From: Spirochaeta sp. LUC14_002_19_P3
GTDB taxonomy: Bacteria; Spirochaetota; Spirochaetia; DSM-2461
Direction of reading: 5' to 3'
Length of the DNA stretch: 40,967 nt
Assembly (NCBI GenBank): GCA_002084135.1
Contig: MUIB01000139.1
Coordinates: forward strand, 1 to 40,967
In this document: piece after piece, positions 16,622 through 24,704 of the stretch
How positions within the stretch are numbered: the first letter of the stretch is position 1
Layout of the letters: each line of letters starts with the position of its first letter
Position numbers and translations under genes: made by a program
The notes under the pieces: generated by a model
The model's database searches: none
The model's input: only the letters and a program-made list of their open reading frames with translations
What the model was told of the DNA's origin: nothing

Positions 16622-17614
16622 TTAATTTCCTATTGTTGCAAGCATTATCGCCTTAATAGTATGCATGCGGTTTTCGGCCTCATCGAAAACCACAGAATGC
16701 CGGGAGCGAAACACGTCATCGCTCACCTCCATGGAATCCAGGCCATAGTCGCGGGCTATAAGCTTAGCTGTTTCTGTTTCGCAGTCGTGAAAAGCCGGCA
16801 GGCAGTGAAGGAACAAGGCCTCTGAATTGCCAGTTTTCGCCATAAGCGCCGCATCCACCTTGTAGGGCTTGAGCAAGGCAATCCGTTCGGCAAATTTCTC
16901 CTCTTCTCCCATAGAAACCCAGACATCGGTGTACACCGCATCGGCACCCTTTACCCCTTCCGCGATATCCGAAGTTACGGCAATGCGGGCACCCGTTTCA
17001 GCCGCAGTTTTTTTCGCACAGGAAACAATGTCCTCCGCCGGGAAAAGCTCCTTCGGAGCAACCGCGGTAAAGCCAAGGCCGAGTTTGGCCGCCCCAATCA
17101 TCAGCGAATTGCCCATGTTATTGCGGGCATCCCCAACAAAAGCCAGCTTCATATTCCGAAAAGGCCGCTGCAAGTGCTCTTTCAGAGTCATGAAATCGGC
17201 GAGAACCTGGGTGGGGTGATAAAGATCAGTAAGGCCGTTCCACACTGGCACACCGGCATATTTCGCCATAAGCTCAGCCGTTTTCTGCTCAAAACCACGG
17301 AATTCAATGCCGTCATAATAGCGTCCCAGCACCTTGGCCGTATCTTCTATGGACTCTTTTTTGCCCATCTGGCTATTGGTAAGAAAGGTAACACGTCCAC
17401 CTTCGTCGAAAGCCGCCACTTCAAAGGCACACCGGGTTCGTGTCGAAGCCTTCTCAAAGATCAGAATAATATTCCGCCCCTCCAGACCCCGCCCGCCTAT
17501 CCCGGAGCGTTTTTTCGCCTTCAGATCAATGGCAAAATCGATAAGCCAGGTAATTTCTTCCGGAGTAAAGTCCCGAAGAGTAAGCAATGAACGTCCCTTA
17601 AGATTGACTGGCAC
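16622..17614 (-). CDS. argF: Ornithine carbamoyltransferase
   Basis: Transfers the carbamoyl group from carbamoyl phosphate to ornithine, giving citrulline. 330 residues, the usual length. Carbamoyl-phosphate motif S57-T-R-T-R, the HPTQ motif near residue 132, and the ornithine-binding LHCLPAFHD are all present. The start codon is GTG at 17614 with AAGGAG seven bases upstream. It could equally be the catabolic enzyme (arcB) of the arginine deiminase pathway; no arginine or carbamate-kinase neighbours are present to decide. It has its own promoter (17636-17665) overlapping a divergent one. Confidence 0.93.
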   Translation of the reverse strand: MPVNLKGRSLLTLRDFTPEEITWLIDFAIDLKAKKRSGIGGRGLEGRNIILIFEKASTRTRCAFEVAAFDEGGRVTFLTNSQMGKKESIEDTAKVLGRYYDGIEFRGFEQKTAELMAKYAGVPVWNGLTDLYHPTQVLADFMTLKEHLQRPFRNMKLAFVGDARNNMGNSLMIGAAKLGLGFTAVAPKELFPAEDIVSCAKKTAAETGARIAVTSDIAEGVKGADAVYTDVWVSMGEEEKFAERIALLKPYKVDAALMAKTGNSEALFLHCLPAFHDCETETAKLIARDYGLDSMEVSDDVFRSRHSVVFDEAENRMHTIKAIMLATIGN

Positions 17615-17632
17615 TGAAATTCTCCTTATAGT
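17604..17632 (+). promoter_or_regulatory. sigma70-type promoter for the small membrane protein
   Basis: Plus strand: TTGACT (17604-17609), 17-bp spacer, TATAGT (17627-17632), each five of six consensus bases. It starts inside the argF coding end and overlaps, back to back, the argF -10 region. Confidence 0.6.
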
Positions 17633-17635
17633 ACT

Positions 17636-17665
17636 ATTCTAACTGAATTCAGAATTAAACTGCAA
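17636..17665 (-). promoter_or_regulatory. sigma70-type promoter of argF
   Basis: Minus strand: TTGCAG (17660-17665), 18-bp spacer, TAGAAT (17636-17641). A perfect 10-bp palindrome, atagtactat, lies just downstream at the start region, between the two divergent promoters. Confidence 0.55.
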
Positions 17666-17681
17666 TCAGGGAAGGGAAACT

Positions 17682-18053
17682 ATGATAAAAAAAAATAATA
17701 AGAGAACCCTCTACCTTATTCTTGTGAGCTGCGGCCTGTTCCTCATCCCCATGCTCACAGTGCTCCTGCTCTTTTGGCACGGCGGCACCCAAGCCAGTCT
17801 CTTTAACAAAGCTCTTATCGTTGGCACAATCGTAACCGCGCTCTACCTCCCCATACTTCTGCGCCTCTACCTGCGCTCCGACACCTACACAGGCATCCCC
17901 CTCGAAGAAGTTGAACTCACGGAAGAAGACCTAAAAGATGCCATTGCCGACTGGGTTTACATTCGCCGCCGCAAACAGCTCGAAGGCGGAATCCGCCTTA
18001 GTGAAGACAAGGAAAACAACATAAAATGCCGGATTACTATCAGAACCGAGTAA
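17682..18053 (+). CDS. Small two-helix membrane protein of unknown function
   Basis: 123 residues, not recognised. Basic N-terminus (MIKKNNKR), two membrane helices (about 9-32 and 43-62), then a cytoplasmic-looking tail with an acidic segment (LEEVELTEEDLKDAI) and a basic RRRKQ patch. Good ribosome-binding site GGGAAGGG before the ATG and a plausible promoter at 17604-17632 support a real gene on the strand opposite to most of the region. It converges with the aminotransferase gene, leaving 29 bp between stops. Confidence 0.65.
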   Translation: MIKKNNKRTLYLILVSCGLFLIPMLTVLLLFWHGGTQASLFNKALIVGTIVTALYLPILLRLYLRSDTYTGIPLEEVELTEEDLKDAIADWVYIRRRKQLEGGIRLSEDKENNIKCRITIRTE

Positions 18054-18082
18054 ATGGTTTGCTATCCCATAGCCTTCCTGGA

Positions 18083-19378
18083 TTAAAGCTCCCTGCATGC
18101 GGCATAGAGGTTGGCAAACAGCGCGGCAATTTGATTCTGCGGCAAACAGGAATAGGCCACCCGAATCAGGCTGCCCAGAGCGATAACGCCAGTATCGTAT
18201 CGGGAAAGAAGTCTCTGCCTTACAGCCTCCGCATCGCCTTTCTTCAGCTTAACGCACATAAAGTAGCCGGAATTAAAGGGAAGAGCTTCAAATTCCTCTT
18301 TGTATTCCTCATGGCGCTCCAGCTCGGCGGCAACAGCTTCAAAGCGGGATTTCAGGAGTTTGCGGGCCCGTTCCTTTTCGCCCTTGTAGGAGGCATCCTG
18401 ATAGGCGGCAAGCAACAGGGACTGGGAGAGGTGGGAGGTATTGGAAATGCTGCCGCGCACCCGTCCGGCGGCTTTGTCCTCCAGCACAGCCAAGGCTTTT
18501 TTGCTCAGCCCTTTACCGGCAAAAGTAATGAACCCAACCCGGAAACCCCAGGCATAGTCTTCCTTCGTAGCACCATCTAACTTACAGGCAAGAATGTTTT
18601 CATGAAGGTTGGCAAAGCGTGCGAACAGGGACTCCGTAAATACCCCATTTTTGTATACCAAACCAAAATAGGCATCGTCGGTAATAACAAGAATGGTTTT
18701 CCCGGACTGGGCGGCGCTATGTATAGCCTCTACAATGTTTTCCGCTTCCTGTTCGGTAATGGTGTAGCCAGTCGGATTGTTGGGAAAGTTGAACAGGAGA
18801 ATTTTCTTTTCTCCCGGACTCTTGAGCTGAGCGCTTAATCCGCTAATGTTGAATTCGGCGTTCCTGCCTCCTTCCGTAAAAGTGGGGAAGGTTTTCAGCA
18901 CCGCGCCACAGGCCTCGGAAAAGACGAGCCGATAGTTGCCCCAGTAATGCTCCGGGAGAATAATTTCATCGCCCTCATTGGCAAACAGATAGGCCGCAAC
19001 GGAGAGCCCGTGGGTAAGGGCATTTGTTACGACTGGCCGGGAAATTTCAGTGTTGCCGAGCGAGGGATTCTTTTCTCGTATCATGGCCTGCCATTTGTCT
19101 CTCAGTGCTGGTTCACCGAAACTTGGGGCATAGGTAAAAATTTGAGCCGGATCGAGCTCTACCAAATTGGCCAGCGACATAAGCCGAAGCGGAGAGCCAT
19201 TGTCTTCTTTCGCCTCTCCAATCGAGGCATTAATAGCCTTGCCCCTGGCTTCCAGCCCCTGCGCTACCAAGCCTTTTCGCGGAAAAAATATGCTTTTCCC
19301 TCTCTCCGACAGCAGTTTCAATGCTACTCGGCCTTCGGCCTTCAGTACTACGTTTAATTCTTCCGCCTGCGGATTCAT
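18083..19378 (-). CDS. PLP-dependent class I/II aminotransferase
   Basis: 431 residues, fold type I aminotransferase. Visible landmarks: NALTHGLSVAAYLF (cofactor phosphate region), FNFPNNPTGYT (substrate/cofactor Asn), DDAYFGL (the Asp that binds the pyridine nitrogen), the PLP lysine in DGATKEDYAWGFRVG, and the Arg in GSLIRVAYS near the C-terminus that binds the substrate carboxylate. The DDAYFGL and DGATKEDYAWGFR forms define a subgroup of the aspartate/aromatic aminotransferase superfamily whose substrate I cannot assign. CAGGAG lies six bases before the ATG at 19378. It is transcribed divergently from metF. Confidence 0.88.
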   Translation of the reverse strand: MNPQAEELNVVLKAEGRVALKLLSERGKSIFFPRKGLVAQGLEARGKAINASIGEAKEDNGSPLRLMSLANLVELDPAQIFTYAPSFGEPALRDKWQAMIREKNPSLGNTEISRPVVTNALTHGLSVAAYLFANEGDEIILPEHYWGNYRLVFSEACGAVLKTFPTFTEGGRNAEFNISGLSAQLKSPGEKKILLFNFPNNPTGYTITEQEAENIVEAIHSAAQSGKTILVITDDAYFGLVYKNGVFTESLFARFANLHENILACKLDGATKEDYAWGFRVGFITFAGKGLSKKALAVLEDKAAGRVRGSISNTSHLSQSLLLAAYQDASYKGEKERARKLLKSRFEAVAAELERHEEYKEEFEALPFNSGYFMCVKLKKGDAEAVRQRLLSRYDTGVIALGSLIRVAYSCLPQNQIAALFANLYAACREL

Positions 19379-19465
19379 ATATTACTCCTGTTCCGATTGT
19401 ATCAATATTTCAGGTTCGTATAAAGGCCATTCAGTGCTTTTTCCCTAATTGTATTCTCCCGCTAC

Positions 19466-19494
19466 TTGCATTTATCCTGATTTTAAAGTATTGT
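19466..19494 (+). promoter_or_regulatory. Possible metF promoter
   Basis: TTGCAT, 17-bp spacer, TATTGT. Both boxes are weak (three and four matches), but spacing is ideal. If used, the transcript would start only about 2 nt before the ATG at 19503. Confidence 0.3.
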
Positions 19495-19502
19495 ACGAAG
19501 CA

Positions 19503-20366
19503 ATGCGAATAAAAGACTTGTTGAAAACCGGAAAAACAGCTATCAGCTTTGAATTCTTTCCACCCAAAACAGCCGGAGGCTGGGAGAAACTCTTTGGCAC
19601 CATTGCCGGTTTAGTGCCTCTCAATCCGGCATTCGTGAGTGTTACCTATGGGGCAGGCGGTTCTACCCGGGAAAAAACCCATGAGCTTGTGGCCCGTCTC
19701 CAGCAGGAGGCACAGCTTAGCGTATGCGCCCATCTTACCTGCGTTGGCCACAGCCGCGGGCAGATACGGGAAATCCTGAACCAATACGCAGCCATCGGTG
19801 TAAACAACATCCTCGCTCTGCGGGGCGATATTCCCCAAAACACCATCGAAGGCGAGTTCCGCTATGCCGCCGATTTGGTGCGCTTCATCCGTAGTGAACA
19901 GCCCGATATGAGCATAGGAGTTGCCGGATTCCCCGAAGGGCATCCGGAATCCCGCAGCCGTCTGGATGAAATTGACCGTTTAAAAGAAAAAACGGATGCC
20001 GGTGCGGACTACATCATTACCCAGCTTTTTTTTGATAACAGGGATTATTTTGACTTTGTCTCCCGCTGTGAACTGGCCGACATTAAGCTGCCAATTATCG
20101 CGGGCATCATGCCGGTAACCAGCACAGCCAACATAACGCGCATGGCTGAACTGGCACCGCGCACCCGTTTCCCCGCCAGTCTTCTGCGGGCTGTAAATCG
20201 GGCCGCGGGCAAAGAGGGAGTGGAACATGCCGGAATACACTGGGCGGCCGAGCAGGTTAGAGGCCTGCTGGACAAGGACGTTCCGGGCATACACCTGTAC
20301 ACTCTGAATCACTCACGAGCCGTACTTGGCATCCTTGACGCTCTTGGATTGGCCACCCCTGCTTGA
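19503..20366 (+). CDS. metF: Methylenetetrahydrofolate reductase
   Basis: FAD enzyme reducing 5,10-methylene-THF to 5-methyl-THF for methionine synthesis (and, in acetogens, the methyl branch of the Wood-Ljungdahl pathway). The track extends to 19449, but the ATG at 19503 (MRIKDLLKTG) precedes the conserved FEFFPPKT motif and gives 287 residues, the standard catalytic-domain length. Other landmarks: VTYGAGGSTR, LTCVGHSR, NILALRGDIP, and TDAGADYIITQLFFD with the conserved FFD. No strong ribosome-binding site is visible. There is no B12-binding or C-terminal regulatory domain. Confidence 0.93.
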   Translation: MRIKDLLKTGKTAISFEFFPPKTAGGWEKLFGTIAGLVPLNPAFVSVTYGAGGSTREKTHELVARLQQEAQLSVCAHLTCVGHSRGQIREILNQYAAIGVNNILALRGDIPQNTIEGEFRYAADLVRFIRSEQPDMSIGVAGFPEGHPESRSRLDEIDRLKEKTDAGADYIITQLFFDNRDYFDFVSRCELADIKLPIIAGIMPVTSTANITRMAELAPRTRFPASLLRAVNRAAGKEGVEHAGIHWAAEQVRGLLDKDVPGIHLYTLNHSRAVLGILDALGLATPA

Positions 20367-20385
20367 AATTTCCTGTAAACGGTAT

Positions 20386-20394
20386 TGGTATACT
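20386..20394 (+). promoter_or_regulatory. Extended -10 promoter candidate for adenine deaminase
   Basis: TGG followed by TATACT forms an extended -10 element. A start near 20401 would lie 4 nt before the first ATG (20405) or about 19 nt before the second (20420). Confidence 0.35.
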
Positions 20395-20404
20395 TCCTTT
20401 ATAA

Positions 20405-22144
20405 ATGCTAAAATATCCCATGAAAACGAATCTAAAACGCTTTGTTAATGTGGCCGCCGGGCGTGAAGAGGCCGATCTGGTGCTTAAAAATGCCCGTGTC
20501 GTGAATGTCTTTACCCGCGAAATAGCGGAAAGCAGTATTGCTGTTAATCAGGGGAAGATTGCCGGTATCGGGAATTATCGGGGGCGGGAAGAAGTAGACC
20601 TTGGCGGGCGCCATGTTACACCGGGGCTCATCGACAGCCATGTTCACATTGAATCCGCACTGGTATCCCCGGAGCAGTTTGCCCGCCTTGTCGTGCCGCG
20701 GGGAACTACGGCGATAGTTGCGGATCCCCATGAAATAGCCAATGTCCGCGGGCTGGAGGGGATACGCTACATGGTGGAGGCCGCCCGGGGGCTGCCTCTG
20801 GACGTGTACTACATGGTGCCCTCCTGTGTACCGGCCACCCGCTTTGAAAATGCGGGGGCCGTGCTGGATGCAGCGGCCATTGCCTCCATTATGGGGGAAA
20901 CGGGCATACTCGGCCTGGGTGAAATGATGGACTACCCTTCGGTGATAAGAGCGGATGATGATACCCTGGCCAAGCTGGCCGCGGCAGAAAACCATCCCAT
21001 AGACGGCCACTGCCCCATGCTTGAAGGATTCGATCTTGCCGCTTACGCCGCCGCCGGCATTCATACCGACCACGAATGCTCCACCGTGGAGGAAATGAAC
21101 AATCGTCTGCGGCTTGGCATGAGAATACTTATCCGCGAGGGTTCGGCGGCACGTAACCTCAAGGCTCTAATAAAAGGTGTAAACAACGCCAATGCCCACC
21201 GCTGTTCATTCTGCACCGATGATAAGCAGCCCGAGGATATTTTCAGGGAGGGGCATATCGATTACAACATTCGCCTGGCAGTGGAATGCGGCCTGGATGT
21301 TCTTACAGCACTTCAAATGGCCACTCTCAATGCGGCTTTGGGTTATGGCCTGCGGGGCAAGGGGGCCATTGCACCGGGCTACGATGCCGATATTGCTGTT
21401 TTAGACAATCTTGAAACCTTCAGGGTTCATTCCGTTTACAAGAAGGGAGTGAAGGTGGCTGAAAACGGAGAGTCCTTGTTCCAGGTAGGCTGCCCCGATA
21501 TTTCTGCGGTAAGCCATACCGTAAAACTGCCGCCCCTAAGTGCCGATTCCTTTGCGCTCAGGCTGAAAGGCTCCAGTGCCCATGTTATTCAGATTCAGCC
21601 AAACACCCTTATTACCCCAAAAGCTGTCCGCGAAGTAAGAAGAAATTCCGCCGGCTTTTTTGCGGCTAACAGGAATACCGATGTGCGCAAAATTGCCGTA
21701 ATTGAACGCCATCGGGCTAGCGGCAGCATCGGCCTGGGGCTGGTGGAGGGCTATGGAGTTACAGGCGGGGCCGTGGGACTCTCCATTGGCCACGATTCCC
21801 ACAATCTTGTTATCTGTGGCGACTGCGATGGGGATATGAGGCTGGCAGCGGAGGAACTGGAACGCATGGGGGGCGGCATTGTGCTGGTGAAGAACGGCGC
21901 ACTGCTGGATACCCTGCCGCTTCCCATCGCCGGCCTCATGAGTAACAGGCCCGCCGACGAGGTGAACAAAAAACTCCAAAGGCTTAACCAACTGGCCTAC
22001 GATAAACTCCATATCAATAAAAACATCGATCCAGTTATAATGCTCTCGTTTCTTACCCTGCCGGTAATCCCGGAGCTAAAAATTACCGACAAGGGGCTGT
22101 TCGATGTGAAGGCCTTCGATTTTATTGAGGTGAGCGCGGGTTGA
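20405..22144 (+). CDS. ade: Adenine deaminase
   Basis: Amidohydrolase-superfamily metalloenzyme converting adenine to hypoxanthine and ammonia in purine salvage. 579 residues, the normal size for the AdeC/Ade family. The metal-binding site DSHVHIESALVSPEQF, the VADPHEIANV motif, DGHCPML, and FCTDDKQPEDI with the conserved Asp are all visible, and the C-terminal adenine-deaminase domain (IGHDSHNLVICGDCDGDM) is intact. Start 20405 (MLKYPMKTN) or 20420 (MKTNLKRF); neither has a clear ribosome-binding site. It is 38 bp after metF and could be partly co-transcribed with it. Confidence 0.95.
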   Translation: MLKYPMKTNLKRFVNVAAGREEADLVLKNARVVNVFTREIAESSIAVNQGKIAGIGNYRGREEVDLGGRHVTPGLIDSHVHIESALVSPEQFARLVVPRGTTAIVADPHEIANVRGLEGIRYMVEAARGLPLDVYYMVPSCVPATRFENAGAVLDAAAIASIMGETGILGLGEMMDYPSVIRADDDTLAKLAAAENHPIDGHCPMLEGFDLAAYAAAGIHTDHECSTVEEMNNRLRLGMRILIREGSAARNLKALIKGVNNANAHRCSFCTDDKQPEDIFREGHIDYNIRLAVECGLDVLTALQMATLNAALGYGLRGKGAIAPGYDADIAVLDNLETFRVHSVYKKGVKVAENGESLFQVGCPDISAVSHTVKLPPLSADSFALRLKGSSAHVIQIQPNTLITPKAVREVRRNSAGFFAANRNTDVRKIAVIERHRASGSIGLGLVEGYGVTGGAVGLSIGHDSHNLVICGDCDGDMRLAAEELERMGGGIVLVKNGALLDTLPLPIAGLMSNRPADEVNKKLQRLNQLAYDKLHINKNIDPVIMLSFLTLPVIPELKITDKGLFDVKAFDFIEVSAG

Positions 22145-22178
22145 AGTAAGAAACAGGTACGAAGCTCAAGATACTAAA

Positions 22179-22332
22179 GGGCAACTCTAAAACCCCCATT
22201 GAGTTCTTAACTCGAACTCTTCCGCCGCTCCTTAAGTTGTCAAAATTCTCACGTAGCCTGGCTACGCTCTGCTTTTGCCGCCCGACAAAAAATTTTTTCG
22301 TCAATTTCCTAAAGCTGTTTTTAGAGGTACCC
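22179..22332. repeat. 150-bp inverted-end intergenic element, copy 2
   Basis: Left end GGGCAACTCTAAAAC, right end TTTTTAGAGGTACCC: inverted repeats of about 15 bp with two mismatches. The interior matches copy 1 (14731-14880) almost throughout. The central hairpin is here a perfect CGTAGCC-T-GGCTACG, whereas copy 1 has a different sequence that still pairs. Its minus-strand reading gives ORF fragments only; no transposase. Confidence 0.8.
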
Positions 22333-22338
22333 TATATT

Positions 22339-22377
22339 TTATCCATAAGACGCCAATTTTCTGAAATACCCGGGCAT
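22339..22377 (-). other. 12-codon micro-ORF with perfect ribosome-binding site
   Basis: AAGGAGG (22385-22391) lies exactly 7 nt before an ATG (22375-22377) opening MPGYFRKLASYG and a stop, just before the inverted-end element. It could be the start of a gene cut off by the element's arrival, or chance. I would not call it a gene without expression data. Confidence 0.3.
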
Positions 22378-22455
22378 CAAAAAACCTCCTTCATTACAAA
22401 TTCACGGGAGCATAAGCCCAATCGTTGAAATGTCTTCAGAGGCATGGTATTCCAG

Positions 22456-24693
22456 TTAATTTTCTGGTTCCGTTAGCCATTTGAGGCCCACAACACGTCG
22501 ACCAAAATTCGCTTCGCTGAGATACATCAAAGCAGAAGAGTCGGTTTGTTTATACGAGATTTCCCTATTATTAGTTTCAAGGGCATGCCAATGCCCCATG
22601 GATACTATCCGTATTCCTTCATCGCCTTCACCTTCCCAGGGAATGACATAAAACATCCTGTGGCGTATATCCTCATCATCCCTATTGGTTAAGGACCGCA
22701 ATCCAAGCTGGGATAAAGACTTTACCGCGAGATACTGAACAAGCTGCTCTGAACCAGGGTTTATATAGTATAATATTCCGCCATGAACATCATCACTACT
22801 CCATGGGTGGAGTATATTCTGTGTTGACATCCATAATACCCAAATACGGTTTTTAAACACAAACAGGTTTCCTGGGAAATCATGTACGCCAGATTCACTT
22901 GGACGAGCGGCAGTGATACGGCTCCAGGACTCACCGTCTGAAGTTTTCCAAATGGCACCATCAACATTGTATGAGCTGCCTGCACCGTAGTAGAGTTGGC
23001 CCTGGTAAACCACCGCGTCTGCACCCATCGCATTATATGTATCAGCGTAAGACGCATTTGCCTGATTGAACGATTCTTTCCAGGGTGCATTATCCGTTTT
23101 CTTTGTCCAGGCATCTTTGTCCTCTATATCGATAGTATTCCAAATATCCGTTCTGGCTATATAGAGAGTAGCAGCTCCCCACCGACCTATGCCATCGCCC
23201 CCCCCGCCCATAAGCCATATCTTGCCGTTAAAGGGTATCGCGGTAAAGCCGAAGCGGGCAGGCCAGGGGGCATCATAGAGTTTGGTGAAGGTTATGCCAC
23301 CGTCTTCGGATTTATACACGGCATTCAGAGCTGTAGTGGTATTATCGCTTGGGATAGCTGTACTTGAGCCGCCGAGGTGGTATACCGCCCCATTGTATTC
23401 TACCATAACACCCCAGTAAATGCCCTGCAAGCCCGAGTTCCCGGTTTGTTTTGTCCAGGATGCGCCGCCATCGGTGGATATGTAGCTTTGTGCGAATTCA
23501 CCGCCGGTAAGCACAATAGCACCGTCTTCCCGGTAAAGCAGGCAACCAAAGAGATCCGGCTTGGTGCTATCCTGCCAGTCGGTGGGCACAGAAGTTTGAA
23601 CACGCCGAATATTCTTGGCGAGATATTCCAGATTCACCTGAAAGGGGCCGATAAGAGCCGGTGGTTCGTACTTGTTGCTTGCTACAGCATAGAGATCGTA
23701 AAAACCCACATCCAGATGAACTTCTCCGTTCAGGGCCTGTACCTCACTGCTATCAAAAGAATAAGTCTGCCATTGAATCCAGTCCGTAGCACTGCTTCCC
23801 GAAGGCTGTGCTTTGCCTCTGCTGGCCAGATAGTACACCACATCGGGAGTAGGATTGCCAAGCACATCGCCCTCACTAAGCGCAAAGACACCCATATCTA
23901 TATCGCTGGGGGTAATTTGCGGCCCGCCCTGCCATTCCGGCTTGAAGCCCGTTACCTCAAAAGGAATCGGATTGCTCCGCAGAGCGGAAGGTCCGCCATT
24001 GTGTGCTACGGCATAGAGTGTATACTCATGGGCCTGTACCTGTATGCCCGCAAGACTTTTTTGGGATTCCGCATCGCTGCCCGAAGTGCCAACATATTCC
24101 CAGCCCTCATAGAGCCAATCGAATCTTGTATCTTCGCCCTCAGGCGGAATAGATGGATCCAACTTTTTGCGGCCAATGTAGTAATCGTATTCCGGGAGGG
24201 GGTCTCCACCGATAGCCACAGGGGGAACGATGGTTATCATCCCCGCCTGTCCGGTATCGACACTGGGCTGATTGCTCCATGCCGTAGGAGAAAGGGCCTC
24301 AACGATGCTGCCTTCGGCACGAGGACTGCGAACCACTCCCTTAACATTGGAGGCCACGGCAACAAGAAGATAATTTCCGTTTTTCAGGCCGATTACCGGA
24401 CTGGCAATGTCCTCCACCAGCTTCCATTCCGCGCTTAGCCAGTCTTCGTCTTCATTGAAGCCGGCTTCAGGCATGGCCATTCCCTCCGCCGCATAATAAT
24501 AGGCCACTTCCGGGGCCGGGCTTCCACCCGCCACGCCGGGAAGAACAGTAAAGCGTCCCCGCACCGCAACATCAAGCTGTGGGCTCTCGGTCCAGAAGGG
24601 AGCGGTGGAGCCGCTCCCCGTTTCATTTACCTGCACACAAGCCGCAAGAAGAAAAAAACACAGTATTAAAAACAGTTGATTTTTTTTATTCAT
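22456..24693 (-). CDS. Repeat lipoprotein with Kelch/Asp-box C-terminus (third gene of operon)
   Basis: 745 residues from the ATG at 24693 (AGGAG eight bases upstream; the track start lies further out). Lipoprotein signal peptide with lipobox LLAAC. Then three copies of a domain of about 100 residues (roughly 30-345), each with a G-x-P-x-P-x-V-x-YYYA-like start, a Trp-rich middle and a YAVASN-like end. The C-terminal 400 residues carry Kelch-like motifs (NGKIWLMGGGG) and Asp-boxes (STDGGASW, SEDGGITF), which suggests a beta-propeller. It is probably anchored to the outer or inner membrane and surface- or periplasm-facing. 11 bp separate it from the previous gene, whose stop codon lies within the ribosome-binding region. 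Function unknown; adhesion or glycan binding is a guess. Confidence 0.8.
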   Translation of the reverse strand: MNKKNQLFLILCFFLLAACVQVNETGSGSTAPFWTESPQLDVAVRGRFTVLPGVAGGSPAPEVAYYYAAEGMAMPEAGFNEDEDWLSAEWKLVEDIASPVIGLKNGNYLLVAVASNVKGVVRSPRAEGSIVEALSPTAWSNQPSVDTGQAGMITIVPPVAIGGDPLPEYDYYIGRKKLDPSIPPEGEDTRFDWLYEGWEYVGTSGSDAESQKSLAGIQVQAHEYTLYAVAHNGGPSALRSNPIPFEVTGFKPEWQGGPQITPSDIDMGVFALSEGDVLGNPTPDVVYYLASRGKAQPSGSSATDWIQWQTYSFDSSEVQALNGEVHLDVGFYDLYAVASNKYEPPALIGPFQVNLEYLAKNIRRVQTSVPTDWQDSTKPDLFGCLLYREDGAIVLTGGEFAQSYISTDGGASWTKQTGNSGLQGIYWGVMVEYNGAVYHLGGSSTAIPSDNTTTALNAVYKSEDGGITFTKLYDAPWPARFGFTAIPFNGKIWLMGGGGDGIGRWGAATLYIARTDIWNTIDIEDKDAWTKKTDNAPWKESFNQANASYADTYNAMGADAVVYQGQLYYGAGSSYNVDGAIWKTSDGESWSRITAARPSESGVHDFPGNLFVFKNRIWVLWMSTQNILHPWSSDDVHGGILYYINPGSEQLVQYLAVKSLSQLGLRSLTNRDDEDIRHRMFYVIPWEGEGDEGIRIVSMGHWHALETNNREISYKQTDSSALMYLSEANFGRRVVGLKWLTEPEN

Positions 24694-24704
24694 TGCTAGC
24701 ACTC

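Larger units (their letters stand above)
22145..22455. other. Intergenic region between ade and the lipoprotein operon
   Basis: About 310 bp between convergent genes. It contains the second copy of the 150-bp element (22179-22332) and, on the minus strand, a 12-codon frame with a perfect ribosome-binding site (22339-22377). No classic terminator seen apart from the element's own hairpins. Confidence 0.7.

Noticed and set aside
19379-19502. SAM riboswitch upstream of metF
   Set aside because: Too short and AT-rich; no kink-turn or conserved SAM-I core and no terminator.
23377-24438. 353-codon plus-strand ORF
   Set aside because: Antisense to the lipoprotein gene at 22456-24693, whose signal peptide and repeats are convincing.
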